DNA of 64,000 nt from Eunapius fragilis (Eukaryota > Porifera > Demospongiae > Spongillida > Spongillidae). The notes beneath the pieces are model-generated. The model did no database searches, was not told the DNA's origin, and saw only the letters and a program-made list of their open reading frames with translations. Of the stretch, positions 1 through 15,300 are shown in pieces; position 1 is the first letter of the stretch; each line of letters starts with the position of its first letter. The stretch lies in the NCBI GenBank assembly GCA_963681505.1, contig OY811990.1, positions 5,324,708 to 5,388,707 of the forward strand, written 5' to 3'. Made by a program: the position numbers and the translations under genes.

Positions 1-303
1 CCGCTGTTTTGTGTGTATAAAGTGTGCTAGTCGATATATAGCGAGGGCAAATGGACACCTTGGCACGTCCAGTTTTCCCCGCATCCCTAGCCCCGGGCAT
101 GTCACTCTGTGTTATATGTGAGCTTCCGTGTGTGGGCCAATTGACCAGGGCTTCGCGCGCGCGCGTACGTTAACGATGGAATGCGCATGCCATGCCGCGG
201 AAGCAGTATACTGGCCTGTGTACATTTGCTATGATATGCATGGAAGCAGACTGTGTGGAAACATGGTTGCATTTGAGTTCTTCCATTCCATACCTTCTAG
301 ACA
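1..303. other. 5' flank of the first gene
   Basis: No gene is recognised here. An in-frame TAG (298-300) directly precedes the ATG at 304. The stretch just before it is pyrimidine-rich and ends in CTTCTAG, so position 300 could instead be a 3' splice site of an upstream exon outside the window. Confidence 0.4.
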
Positions 304-3300
304 ATGCCTGAGTTTAGGTTCCGTCGACGCAAGAACAAGGGACCTGAGGGAGGTCATGAGAAGGAGGAAGCTCCCTCGCCGGGGAAACCTAATGGCCCCC
401 AAGGGGACCCCCCTTTGGCCCAGCAGGGGGCAGGTCTTGGACCCCCAGATGATGCAGTGCCAGCTGATAACCTCATTACACCCGGTGCTCAGCCGACACC
501 TAGTGTTCAGTCGACACCTAGTGCTCAGCCGACACCTAGTGCTCAGCTAACACCTGGTGCTCAGCTAACACCTGGTGCTCATGCAAACAGGAAGGGTGGA
601 TTACAGTTGCTAACAGAGACCAGTGTAAGTGCAAGATTACTACATTTAGATTACTGAGGATTACTGAGGTTCTTGCTCTCGTAGACTAGGTCTCTTAGTC
701 CTATGGACAACCATAATGGCTGCATCATTAACACAACCAGCACGTCAGAGGCTCCCTCCATTAAGGCCACTGTTAAGAGAAGGATATCATCCAAAGCCGG
801 TGAGTACCTAGGGGAGGTGGGTGGGGAGGTGGGTGGGGGAGAGGGGTTGGGAGGTGGGTGGGGGAGGAGAGGGGTTGGGAGGTGGATGGGGAGGGGATGG
901 GGAGGAGAGGGGTGGGGAGGAGAGAGGGGAGGTGGGTGGGGGAGGAGAGAGGGGCGGTGGGTGGGGGAGGAGGAGGAGAGAGAGGAGGGATCACACCTGC
1001 ACAGGGGCCCCCTCCAAGCTGACCTCATTACTGGCTTGTGGTGCAGCCCCCTACCCCTCAAGTGGCCTATAATGTGCTGAAGTGGGTGGCTCATGAATGT
1101 AATTAGCTGCAGGGTCACTGTGGCTTGTTTCGTTGGCAACAGTGATGCAGGTGTTCCCATTCATGAGCCACATGTGTGGATAGCCAGTCTATGAATGTTT
1201 GCACACATCCCCTCATGGTGGCCTTCTTAGCTGGGCCCGTATTCATTGTTCATTCGTGTCCTACATGTACCTGGACATACACACACACACACATACACAC
1301 ACACACACCGCCATTCTTGTTTCATTTATATAGCTATGTGTGGTGAATATGTGAAAATGGGGTATATGGGATGGGGAGGAGGAGGATTTGAGGTGGGGAG
1401 GAGGTGATGTTCCTCTCGCATAATGGCATAGGTGAAATGGAAGGGACACATCCCCAGTGGTGAGGAGGAAGGGAGGAGTGGGATGGAGGTGGGAGGCTGG
1501 ACCAGCTTATACAAGCTACACAGCCATAACATCCTAATGTATGTTCATTTAGGGTGTGGTCACAGGAGTGTGGTATTATGTGGAGGGGGGGGAGGTAAGG
1601 GGGGCATGACCCCTGATACATTATGGTTTATGCCCCTCCCTCCCTCCCTCCCCCTCCCATGGTGTGTGGGGTCCTTTTGAAGGGACAATATGTTGCAATA
1701 ACCTTGTAAGTACATAATGGAGACATTGGTATGTGTATCTGTCGCATGCATCATTAGGTATATGTTGAATGGACCGTATCAGTGGCCTAAGTGGTGTTGG
1801 CGTGGGAGAGGCGGGCAATGGCCCACTATTGTGTGTAGGTGGTGTGTGTGTAGGGTGTGGTGTATTAGTCACTGAGTGCTTATAAGATGTCAGTCTATTT
1901 AGGAGGGGGGGAGATGAGGAGGGGGAGGTGAGGAGGGGGAGGTGAGGGGTTTCCTTAGTAATGATTACAACAAGCTGTTCTGTTTGCATGGAGTCATGTG
2001 ACCTCACATGATCTCATGTGACCTCTCGTGATCACCTCACACAACCTCACATGACCCTCCCCCTCCTCTCTCCCCCTCCTCTCTCCCACTCCTCTCTCCC
2101 CCTCCCCTCTCCCCCTCCTCTCTCCCCCTCCCCTCTCCCCCTCCTCTTTCCCCCTCCCCTCTCCCCCTCCCCTCTCCCCCTCCTCTCTCCCCCTCCTCTC
2201 TCTCCACAGAGTGCCTCTTCCTGAGGTACAGGACTGACACTCGACGATGTCCAATTCCCTCACCCATCAACGTAGCCACTATCAAGAACCTCTTTGTGAA
2301 CATGTTCCGTCTTAGCCAGTCGCTGCTCTCTGACCCTCTCTGCTCCATACTCATAGAAGATGAGAACACAGGGGGATGGAGACCATTGGACGGCATTAAG
2401 TGAGTGTTGAAGGAGGCAGGGTTTCACCGTTTGACCCCAGGGAGTGGGCAGGGCTCCACTCCCACCCCGCCCCCATGCTCAACATGTCTATTCCTTAACA
2501 TCACAATGTTGCACTTATTCAGCCCCCCACCCCACCCCACCTCCTTATGGCCACGCCCCACCTCCTTGTGACCATGCCCCACCTCCTTATGGCCACGCCC
2601 CACATCCTTTGACCCCACCTCCTAGCTCCAAGCTAGATAAGTTTAAGAGGAGGAGGAACTAACAAGGATAGAAACGTTGTACCTTCATAGGTAATACCAG
2701 ACATTTAGTACCACCTGATAGGGTGTGTGAGTACCACCTGATAGGGTTAGGTGTGGTATGTGAGTACTACCTGATAGGGTTAGGTGTGGTATGTGAGTAC
2801 CACCTGATAGGGTTAGGTGTGGTGTGTGAGTACCACCTGATAGGGTTAGGCCATGTGATGTTATTAGCTTGGCCTTGGCAGGGTGGGGATGGAGGGAGGA
2901 AGAGGACAGAAGAGTGGTGATGTAATGATGATGTAATGATATGTTCTCACCTGTAGCATGATAAGCAATGGCTGTACGCTGCTTCTGGTTGTCGAGGGTG
3001 ACCACAGCCCCTCTGAGGACTCTGATACAGGTGATAGCCAACAAATGAGGTCACTTGATTGTACTCCCCAAATGGAGCACACCTCCAGTAACTCAGAGAT
3101 CATTCCTTCAACTGAGCATCCTCAAGCCACACCCCCAATGGACCACACCTCTTGCAGGCCAGATGCCACTCCTCCAATGGAACAAGCTGACCCAAGTGAC
3201 CATCAGACCACACCCCCAGTTGACTACACCTCCAGTGATTCTCAAACCACACCTCCACCTCCAACTGACCACACCTCTAATAACCCTCAGGCCACACCCC

Positions 3301-6300
3301 TGACGGGTGTCATCCCTCCAGGGTAAGATATTTAGTATTATAATACATGTGTGTACCGGGAGCATGTGGTAGTCATGGTAACAGGGAAGAGGGACTGAGT
3401 GAATGAAGCCATATTTGTTTTAGGTTGGCTATTAAGTTATTTGTGTTCCAATAAATGCACAACATGGCTACACACACAACATGGCTACACACACAACATG
3501 GCTACACACACATCATGGCTACACACACAACATGGCTACACACACAACATGGCTACACACACACAACATGGCTACACACACAACATGGCTACACACACAA
3601 CATGGCTACACACACAACATGGCTACACACACAACATGGCTACACACACAACATGGCTACACACACAACATGGCTACACACACAACATGGCTACACACAC
3701 AACATGGCTACACACACAACATGGCTACACACACAACATGGCTACACACACAACATGGCTACACACACATCATGGCTACACACACAACATGGCTACACAC
3801 ACAACATGGCTACACACACATCATGGCTACACACACACAACAAGGCTACACACACACAACATGGCTACACACACAACATGGCTACACTCAAACATGGCTA
3901 CACACACACAACATGGCTACACACACAACATGGCTACACACACACAACATGGCTACACACACACAACATGGCTACACACACAACATGGCTACACACACAA
4001 CATGGCTACACACACAACATGGCTACACACACAACATGGCTACACACACAACATGGCTACACACACACAACATGGCTACACACACACAACATGGCTACAC
4101 ACACACAACATGGCTACACACACAACATGGCTACACACACACAACATGGCTACACACACACAACATGGCTACACACACAACATGGCTACACACACAACAT
4201 GGCTACACACACACAACATGGCTACACACACACAACATGGCTACACACACAACATGGCTACACACACAACATGGCTACACACACAACATGGCTACACACA
4301 CAACATGGCTACACACACACAACATGGCTACACACACACAACATGGCTACACACACAACATGGCTACACACACACAACATGGCTACACACACAACATGGC
4401 TACACACACAACATGGCTACACACACAACATGGCTACACACACATCATGGCTACACACACAACATGGCTACACACACAACATGGCTACACACACACAACA
4501 TGGCTACACACACAACATGGCTACACACACAACATGGCTACACACACAACATGGCTACACACACAACATGGCTACACACACACAACATGGCTACACACAC
4601 AACATGGCTACACACACAACATGGCTACACACACACAACATGGCTACACACACACAACATGGCTACACACACACAACATGGCTACACACACAACATGGCT
4701 ACACACACAACATGGCTACACACACACAACATGGCTACACACACACAACATGGCTACACACACAACATGGCTACACACACAACATGGCTACACACACAAC
4801 ATGGCTACACACACACAACATGGCTACACACACACAACATGGCTACACACACAACATGGCTACACACACAACATGGCTACACACACAACATGGCTACACA
4901 CACAACATGGCTACACACACACAACATGGCTACACACACACAACATGGCTACACACACAACATGGCTACACACACAACATGGCTACACACACACAACATG
5001 GCTACACACACACAACATGGCTACACACACAACATGGCTACACACACAACATGGCTACACACACAACATGGCTACACACACACAACATGGCTACACACAC
5101 ACAACATGGCTACACACACAACATGGCTACACACACACAACATGGCTACACACACAACATGGCTACACACACAACATGGCTACACACACACAACATGGCT
5201 ACACACACAACATGGCTACACACACAACATGGCTACACACACACAACATGGCTACACACACAACATGGCTACACACACAACATGGCTACACACACAACAT
5301 GGCTACACACACACAACATGGCTACACACACAACATGGCTACACACACAACATGGCTACACACACAACATGGCTACACACACAACATGGCTACACACACA
5401 CAACATGGCTACACACACAACATGGCTACACACACAACATGGCTACACACACACAACATGGCTACACACACACAACATGGCTACACACACACAACATGGC
5501 TACACACACAACATGGCTACACACACAACATGGCTACACACACACAACATGGCTACACACACACAACATGGCTACACACACAACATGGCTACACACACAA
5601 CATGGCTACACACACACATCATGGCTACACACACAACATGGCTACACACACAACATGGCTACACACACAACATGGCTACACACACACAACATGGCTACAC
5701 ACACAACATGGCTACACACACAACATGGCTACACACACACAACATGGCTACACACACACAACATGGCTACACACACACAACATGGCTACACACACACAAC
5801 ATGGCTACACACACACATCATGGCTACACACACAACATGGCTACACACACAACATGGCTACACACACAACATGGCTACACACACACAACATGGCTACACA
5901 CACACAACATGGCTACACACACAACATGGCTACACACACACAACATGGCTACACACACAACATGGCTACACACACAACATGGCTACACACACAACATGGC
6001 TACACACACAACATGGCTACACACACACAACATGGCTACACACACAACATGGCTACACACACAACATGGCTACACACACACAACATGGCTACACACACAC
6101 AACATGGCTACACACACACAACATGGCTACACACACAACATGGCTACACACACAACATGGCTACACACACAACATGGCTACACACACACATCATGGCTAC
6201 ACACACAACATGGCTACACACACAACATGGCTACACACACAACATGGCTACACACACACAACATGGCTACACACACACAACATGGCTACACACACACAAC

Positions 6301-9300
6301 ATGGCTACACACACAACATGGCTACACACACAACATGGCTACACACACACAACATGGCTACACACACACAACATGGCTACACACACACAACATGGCTACA
6401 CACACAACATGGCTACACACACAACATGGCTACACACACAACATGGCTACACACACAACATGGCTACACACACAACATGGCTACACACACACAACATGGC
6501 TACACACACAACATGGCTACACACACAACATGGCTACACACACAACATGGCTACACACACAACATGGCTACACACACAACATGGCTACACACACACAACA
6601 TGGCTACACACACAACATGGCTACACACACAACATGGCTACACATGTTACGCAGCCCTATCCCCGTGACAAGGTACCAAGCAACAGGATGCTTTTTGATA
6701 ACGGCACAGCTCACGCGCACCACACGTAGCGTACACACAAGAAATCAAAGACCGCCGTACGCGCATGCGCGTACACATACATCATCTCTTAACATCCCCC
6801 CCCCCACTTAAGTTAACATTGTTCAACAAAACGTTCAGGCTTCTTGCTGATCCTCCCAGACCGAGTAGTGGTGACCCTTGGCTCAGGAACCCCAGTAGGT
6901 GGTTCTTGATCAGGGGGTGCTTTCTGTTTGGGCACCTTTGGCACACTGCTGGGTCCTGGTTTTTTCAATTTGGGTACCGCATTGGGTACTGCCATGGATG
7001 GCACTGGGCCCACTGGACTGGGCAGTTCCCGGTCCTTGGGAATATCTTTGGACTGGTCAGGTAACTGGTCTAACTCTGGTTCTGGACACCCCAAATCCAG
7101 CGGTGGCGAGTTCCACGAGGGCTTGACGAACTGTCGATTCCGATGCAAGAGTTGTCCATCGACTTCCACTGTATAGGAGTTCTTTGAGAGCTGCCCCTCG
7201 CACTTTCCTCTCATCCACTGTGTTTTCCTGGCCCTCAGGTCTTGCACCAGTACGGGTTCCCCTTTCCTTAGCGGTGCGAACGTAGACCCTTTACCACTTC
7301 GATACAATTGGATTTGGGCTTGTTTGTGGACCTTCTTCTCCCAGGTTCCTTGTGGCAATTTCGCTGCTAGTTTAGCCTCACTGCTGGTAATCGCTCCCCT
7401 TGTTCGGCGTGCAAATAAACGCTGGCTCGGACTTGTGTCCAAACCGGCAGTGGGAGTGTTTCTCCACTCCAGCAGGGCTAGGTAGGGATCTCGACTTCTC
7501 TTGAACAAACGCTTTGCGATCTTAACAGCCGATTCAGCTTTCCCATTGGATTGGCTGTTATAGGGTGATGAGACTGTTTGCTGAAATTCCCATGCCTTGG
7601 CAAAAGACCGAAATTCGTGCGACATGAACTGGGGGCCTCCATCCGTATGAACCACTAGGGGAATCCCATGTCTGGCGAAATTTCGTTTGGTTGCTTCAAC
7701 GACAGTAGAGGCTAAAGTGTTCGGTAGTTCTGACACCTCAAAGAAATCCGTCAGATAGTCGACCATTATGAGGAACTCCTTTCCTTTGCACTTAAACAGA
7801 TCCATCCCCACTTTGCTCCAAGGCTGTTTTGGAATATCATGTGCCAATAATTTGCCTCTTGGTTGGGCGGGACTGTCCTCCTCACAGATGGGGCACTGTT
7901 TAGTGACTCTGTATATGTCCTCAGCCATCCCTGGCCAGTAGACAGCGTCGCGTGCTCGTCTCAAGGTTGATTCACTGCCCATGTGACTTGCGTGCAATTT
8001 CTGCAAGTAGTTCTCTCTAAGACCTTCTGGTACTACTACTTGATCTCCTTTGAAGATGACACCATCACGCACCACCAATAGCTCCCTAAAATTCCAGTAT
8101 TTCCTGACAGCCTCTGGTAGTTCCCTCCAATGAGCAGGCCAACCTTGCTTAATCACCTGGCTCAGTGCCATCTGTTCTGAATCTGTGACTGCTGCCCTCT
8201 TCACCTCCATCAACCTCTCGTCCTTCACCCGCACAAAGTCTCTCTCCTCAACAGCCTCTAACTCACTGGAGTAGTCATCCCCACAAACGTGGATAGCCAT
8301 GATCCCTTGCAGGGTTAGGTCCTCATCCTCTACAGCTGGTGACTCGGTAGTCGGCAACCTGGACAGAACGTCCGCAATCACCTGCTGCTCTCCAGGTCGA
8401 TAAACCACTTCAATGTCATATCTCTGTAATGCCAGGAGCATGCGCTGCAACCGTCTAGGAGCTGCTAATATGGATTTCTTGGTGATAACTTCCAGGGGCT
8501 TATGGTCCGTTTCCACTTTAACCTTTTTTCCATATATGTACTGATCAAATTTGCTACAGGCAAAGGCGATAGCTAGACATTCTAACTCCAGGGCCACATA
8601 GTTCTTCTCTGCTTTGGTCAACGATCTGGACACCGAAGCCACTGGTCGCCCTCCCTGCAACAAAGTAGCCCCCAGCCCCTCTGTACTGGCATCGCACTGG
8701 ATGACCACGGGCTTACTGACGTCATAAAACGCTAAGATTTGATCCTTGCAAATCATGTCCTTGAGCCTTTCAAAAGCTGCTTGTTCTTCTAATCCCCACT
8801 GGAACTCACTGTCCTTTTCAGTTAGGCGACGTAAGGGTTCGCTGGTTGCAGACAGGTTAGGGATAAACTTGGCTAGATAATTGCACATTCCTAGGAACCG
8901 TCTCACGTCTGTCACTGACTTTGGGGCGGCCATCTGTTGAATAGCTTTAACCTTGGCAGGGTCCGGACTCACTCCTTTGCTTGAAATCCGGTGGCCAATG
9001 TACTGCAGCTCAGACTTATGAAGTCTCATCTTCTCTTTATTAAACTTGATATTGGTTTTTCGAGCTCTCATCAACAACTGCACAAGCGCCTCATCATGCC
9101 TTTGTCGGGCTTCTTCATCTGTTTTCCCACCACCAAAGACCAGAACATCGTCTGCGACGACTGCCACACCCTCTATTCCATGAAGTGCTGCCTGGAGCCG
9201 CCGCTGAAACTCTTCTGGGGCTGACGAGATTCCAAATGGCATCCTCAACCAACGATATCTTCCTTTTGGACCCCAGAACGTAGTTAAGAAACTGGATCGA

Positions 9301-12300
9301 TCACTGAGTTTCACATGCATAAAACCATCTTTGACATCGAGCAAACTGAATACTCTTGCCTCCTTTAGAGCAGGTAAGACATCCTCCAAGACTGGCATGT
9401 TAAAGTGGCTTCGCTTGATGGCCTTATTTAAATCTCGGGGGTCCAAACATATTCTCACTTGGGCTTTATCTGCTTTCCAGACTGCGGTGAGATTACTTAT
9501 CCACTCAGACGGCCCATCCACCTTGGCAATCCAACCCTCTTCTTCCATTTCCGCTAGTTTGCTTTCCACTGCCTTTTTCATCACATGTGGAATTCTTCTG
9601 GGTCTGTTCTGTACTGAAGGCACCCCCTCCTCCAGCTCAATTTCGTATTCACCAGGCAAACAGCCAGTACCCCTAAAGACATCTTGATAACTGCTCAATA
9701 TGGCATCCTTGGTCAGGCCTTGTGAAGCTTCTGCTAAACAGACAGATTCAGACTCATAAGACAGTAGCTGTAGACCCAAACAGGAGTCCAAAGACAACAA
9801 AGTATGATGCTTGGTCTCCAAGAGCTCAAACGCAAGGTCTGTTGGCCTCCCTTGTCGGTTTAGCACTTGAGTTCGATAACGGCCCAACGATTTCTTCACT
9901 GACCCATCATACATGGTGAGGTTGGTTCCACTAGTCTCAACTGGTGGACACCCCAGCTTTTCATAATCAGCCATGGTCAACACATTGCAGGATGCTGCTG
10001 TGTCTAACTGACAGTCAATCTCTAGGTCACAGCTTGAATCTCTTCGTCTGAACGGCACTTTAGCGAGAAGTTTCTTTCCCACTTTCTTTACTGTTATTAA
10101 CAACACCTCTTCCCCTGAGTCTGTGAGGTTTGGGCTTTCCTCCACTAGATGTACCGTTCCGCGTTTCTTGCACATTCTTGCAAAATGGTTATAGGCCAAA
10201 CATCTTTTGCACTGTTTACCATATGCAGGACGTCTTGGTGGATGACTCAGACCACAGCGTGAGCAGCGGGTACCACCTGTTTCTCCTCCCGTTTCACATA
10301 CCTGCCCATGGCTCTGTGCTCCCTCTTTCTGTGGCTCTCTCTTTCCAGATCCTGCACTACCTCCTTTCCCTTTTCTATTCCTGGAATCAATGGCTGCCAC
10401 CTTTTCCCCCAACTCTGTCTTTACCCCCAAAGACTGCATGTCTGCTGCAGTGGCTTCCATAGCTTGACACATTCTTATTGCTTTTTCCAGGTCTAGGTTT
10501 TCAGTCTCAAATAAACGTCTCCGCATTCTCTCACTCTCCACGCCTCGAATCAATACGTGAAGCATCAAATCGTCCCTAAGATCCCCGAATTCACAATCCT
10601 TAACTTGCTTGCGAATTTCCGTCACAAACTGATCTACGCTGTTCCCCTCCTGTTTCATCTGGAAAAACTTGTCGCGTCTTACGTGCTTACTCGTTCTTCT
10701 AGCGCACCAACTGTCCAATTTCCCACACACCACTGACCACTTCGCCCGATCCTCTCCCTCAGCGAAGGGCATCGTTTCGTACAAATCGTTCACCCGGGGG
10801 CCCACTGTCCTAAGGAATATAGCCAGCTTCACCTGTTCACTTGCACTTCCTTTCTCCGTTGCTGTCAGGAACTGTGTGAACTCCCTTTTGAAACGTATCC
10901 AATGGCTGCTGAGGTCCCCTTCCCCAATGGGCTCTGGAATCAACTGTTTCTCCATTTCTTTACAGATATCCCACTTCTGACACCATGTTACGCAGCCCTA
11001 TCCCCGTGACAAGGTACCAAGCAACAGGATGCTTTTTGATAACGGCACAGCTCACGCGCACCACACGTAGCGTACACACAAGAAATCAAAGACCGCCGTA
11101 CGCGCATGCGCGTACACATACATCATCTCTTAACAACACACACACAACATGGCTACACACACAACATGGCTACACACAACATGGCTACACACACAACATG
11201 GCTACACACACACAACATGGCTACACACACAATATGGCTACACACACAACATGGCTACACACACAACATGGCTACACACACATCATGGCTACACACAACA
11301 TGGCTACACACACAACATGGCTACACACACACAACATGGCTACACACACAATATGGCTACACACACAACATGGCTACACATACAACATGGCTACACTCAA
11401 AATGTACTGTCATTAACGGGCATCTGACCATGCTGATTATTAAAAGAGGGTTGGTTAGTAAAATGAGGACTGGTTATTAAAAGAGGGTTAATTATGTGGT
11501 GTGGTTATTACAAGAAGGCGGGTTCTTCAGTAGCCACGAGTGGGCGTGGCAGTGGGTGTGGCTATTGTGCTGGGTGTTACTTGTGTATTTTGGTACAGGG
11601 AGAACAGCACGGATACGGAGCTTAGGTCTGGGGACCTCACGGATACGGAGCTTAGGTCTGGGGACCTCCCTATTGCGGATGACCAAGGAATCCCACCTAA
11701 CACAGAAGATGGGCCTGGGGAAGAGCAGGCTGGAAGTGGGTCACACACACGTGATGGCTCCTCCCACTCGCACCAGAGTAGCGAAGACCTTGTTCCAAAT
11801 GACCAAATCTCTGGTCCCCATGGACACACAAGAAATGGACTAGACAGTGAGGAGGGAACCAGAGGGACTTCTCCCTCCCTTAACACCAGGACCAACAGTA
11901 CACAAGGTTATCTTGGAATGGAATGGGGATGGGTGTTACTGGAATGGAATGGGAATGGGTGTTATTGGAATGGAATGGGAATGGATATTATTGGAATGGA
12001 AATGATGGAATGACCACATCAACTGTATGCACGAGTAGCTAGACCCAATTTTCCCCTCAACACCCTCCCTTCCACACCTCCCTACCTCCCTCCACCCCCT
12101 CTATCAGTAGATGTCCTTCCCTTAAAGCTCCCGGCTATGACCACACACCCTAGCCAATAAGGATGTGCATGGGGTACCATGGTTACCACAACTCTGGTCA
12201 TTCCCCACCATACCACCTCGTCTACCAGTACAAATACCAAGATCAGTTTGCTAAGAGGAAATGGTGGAAACATGTGTAGGATATTGTGTTGTACTGTTGT

Positions 12301-15300
12301 AAACATTCAAGTTTTATATATTACCCCTGAAGAGAGTGATTTTACCTAAGAACACTCTCCCATATGTATGTACTGTGTATTAATTCAACCTCCTCCCTCT
12401 CCCTCCTCCTCCTCCTCCTCCTCCTCCCTCTTCCCCTACTCCTCCCCCCTCAGATATGCACCTTGCCCCCAGGGTGTGGTCGAAGGCGCGGCTGCTCCAT
12501 AAAGGTATCATTGAGCTGAAGGATGACCTCAGAGGGATGAGAAGGGATCACATGATCCAGATGTCCTCCTTCATGAATAACATGCAAGTGACTGGGGACC
12601 GGATCATTGCAGCCATGCGTACCTTAACTGCACTAGGTTAGACAATGGTGTTCCCCACATCCCCCCTTGTGGCCCCCACATCCCCCCTTGTGGCCCCCAC
12701 ATTCCCCCCTTGTGGCCCCCACATTCCCCCCACATGTCCCCCAAATGGCCCCCACATGTCCCTCACATGCCCCCCATTCAATACCCCACATGTCCTCTCT
12801 CATGTCCCCACTCATGTCCCCCCACTCATGTCCCCACTCATGTTCCCCCACATGTCCCCACTCATGTCCCCCCACATCTCCCCACTCACGTCCCCACTCA
12901 TGTCCCCCCACATGTCCCCACTCATGTCCCCCCACATGTCCCCTTGTGTTGCACTCTGCCGTGCTTACATGGGAAATTTGCATGCCACAAAGGACGTACA
13001 CAATCACCACAATGGCCGACATGTCATCTACCGATGTAACATGTGGTTTCTCATAGCTCTCTAGTGGAGTTAATCAGCAATGTGGATCACCCGCCCATCA
13101 CACACTTCCACCTGCCCATCACACACTTCCACCTGACCATCACATGCTTCCACCTGCCCATTACACGCTTCCACCTGACCATCACACACTTCCACCTGCT
13201 CATCACATGCTTCCACCTGACCATCACACACTTCCACCTGCTCATCACATGCTTTCACCTGCCCATCACACACTCACCCCCAGGTCCTGACACAAAGACT
13301 GTCAGTGGATGTCGCAGAGAACGACTTTGCCTTCAAGCTGAAGAAGATTTATACATTGATAGGTCGGAGAAAGTTATGAAAGAATTGAGGTAAGCTATTT
13401 TTAAAAAGGACCTAGGTAATGTAGGGGGTGGAGCTACTGTAGGTAATGTAGGGGGTGGGGCTACTGTAGGTGATGTAGGGGGTGGGGCTACTGTAGGTGA
13501 TGTAGGGGGTGGGGCTATAGTAGGTTATGTTGGGGTGGGGCGAATTTACCAGCCCCGCCCCCTACATGACCTACAGTAGATGTTTATATATTCACAATTA
13601 TATAATCGTTCAAAATTCAGTTCTTAACCTTAATTCACCAGGTCCACATAGGACCAACATTTGAAAATTCATTATAAATAGAAATGCAGTTTTTTGGCAT
13701 CCATTTCTCTACTGCTGTTTGATGTGTTTATCGTGTTAAATTTACCAATTGTCAAGTCTATTTTTTATTGGTTACACGATGCTAATAAACAGATATGGTA
13801 AAATGCATTATGTAGAGAATTTAATTGTCACAGAAAAAAGTAGGACAAGTATAACTTTTTTTGAATGTTTTTTGAAGCATGATGTGTGTGCTACATATAC
13901 TTTCTATGGCAGTGTTTTTACTCTAATTGGTTTTGCCATTTTTACCGAAAACACACTGTACGTTTTCATGATTTTGTCCATTCACTTGGCTATTCCCGCA
14001 ACATGCGTCTGACAAATATCTATCGTTCATAAACTTGTGGAGCTAGCGATTTCCAAATCTACAATGTACTTTTTTATATGCTTTACTACCTACCCCCTTC
14101 TTTTAACATGTTGCTCTGATCTTCCCAACATTGCTTTAAGTTGCTTTGCGATTTACCGCAAATACATCTTTTAGCAATGCAGTATTGATTGTATTTGACA
14201 ATCTTTGAAGAATTGCAAGAAAGTAAAAATATTTTCTGAATTAATAACCATTTCTACAGTCCAATGAGATTTTGGTTTGTCTTAGATCATATGAGTTTGC
14301 TAAAAATTAATTTTAACTTGCGTCCTACGCGTAGGACGATAATCCTACGTGTAGGACGATGGGAGATTAAAGGTTAAAGGGTAATAGTTAATTGCCCTTG
14401 TAATAGTTGCCTTCCTCTCTCCTCCCCATCCCTTCCTCCTCCTCTCCTCCACCTCCTCCCACCGTCACATCCCCATGAAGCGTGCTGCAGTCTTCCATTG
14501 AAGAAATGAAGTTGGACGTCGTAGACCGCAGGTGCAGAGTTGTCTTGGTGGAGGTGGAAGGCTTCATATCATCAGTGGAAGCTGTCCATAAAGCTGTACT
14601 CAGTCTTCAAGGTACAGGCAGTCTCAACCATAATACTCTAAATATTACACACCCCTTTTTCTCTAGAATGCTACAATCCTCTTGAGGTTCGGCTAAAGCA
14701 CGTCATGGAACAGGAGCTGCAAGTCATTGTGAAGGAAGAAAGGTACCACCTGCTCATGTGTCATTGGCTAGTCCCCTCATGTATCATTGGCTAACCCCCT
14801 CGTGTATCATTGGCTAGCCCCCTCATGTATCATTGGCTAGTCCCCTCATGTATCATTGGCTAACCCCCTCGTGTATCATTGGCTAGCCCCCTCATGTATC
14901 ATTGGCTAGCCCCCTCATGTATCATTGGCTAGCCCCCTCATGCTGTAGTGATGATGGTCATGAAAATACAGCATGTGTGTATTGTTTTCACACCTTCATC
15001 ACATCAATATCCCTAATAATTCTCCAATCATCCCCATCACTCCCTCCATCTCCATCACCATCACTCCCTCACCTCCATCTCCATCACCATCACTCCCTCA
15101 CCTCCATCTCCATCACCATCACTCCCTCACCTCCATCTCCATCACCATCACTCCCTCACCTCCATCTCCCTCACCATCACTCCCTCACTTCCATCACTCC
15201 CTCCATCTCCATCTCCATCTCCATCACTCCCTCTATCACTCCCTCACTTCCATCACCATCACTCCCTCCATCTCCCCTCACTTCCATCACCATCACTCCC

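Larger units (their letters stand above)
6645..11135 (-). mobile_element. Ty3/Gypsy LTR retrotransposon, looks whole, very young
   Basis: The element is 4491 bp, oriented opposite to the host gene, and inserted in the minisatellite of intron 4. Two 150-bp LTRs (6645-6794 and 10986-11135) start TGTTACGCAG and end TCTCTTAACA, and read identical over their full length, which points to a recent insertion. Flanking ACACA on both sides fits a 5-bp target duplication but is uninformative inside this repeat. Next to the 5' LTR (minus strand) lies TGGTGTCAGAAGTGGGAT, a primer-binding site complementary to the 3' end of a tRNA-Leu. A polypurine tract (minus strand, around 6795-6812) abuts the 3' LTR. 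One long gag-pol frame fills the interior. No break is apparent. Confidence 0.93.

Noticed and set aside
2702-2850. Repeated GTGAGT words as alternative splice donors
   Set aside because: They lie in a tandem repeat inside intron 3, and no matching exon frame precedes them.
3399-6811. Three overlapping plus-strand frames of over 1000 codons
   Set aside because: They are the three translations of a stop-free CATGGCTACACACACAA minisatellite, with no composition or motif of a protein.
13749-14012. 87-codon ORF in intron 7 of the adaptor gene
   Set aside because: AT-rich hydrophobic translation without a recognisable domain.
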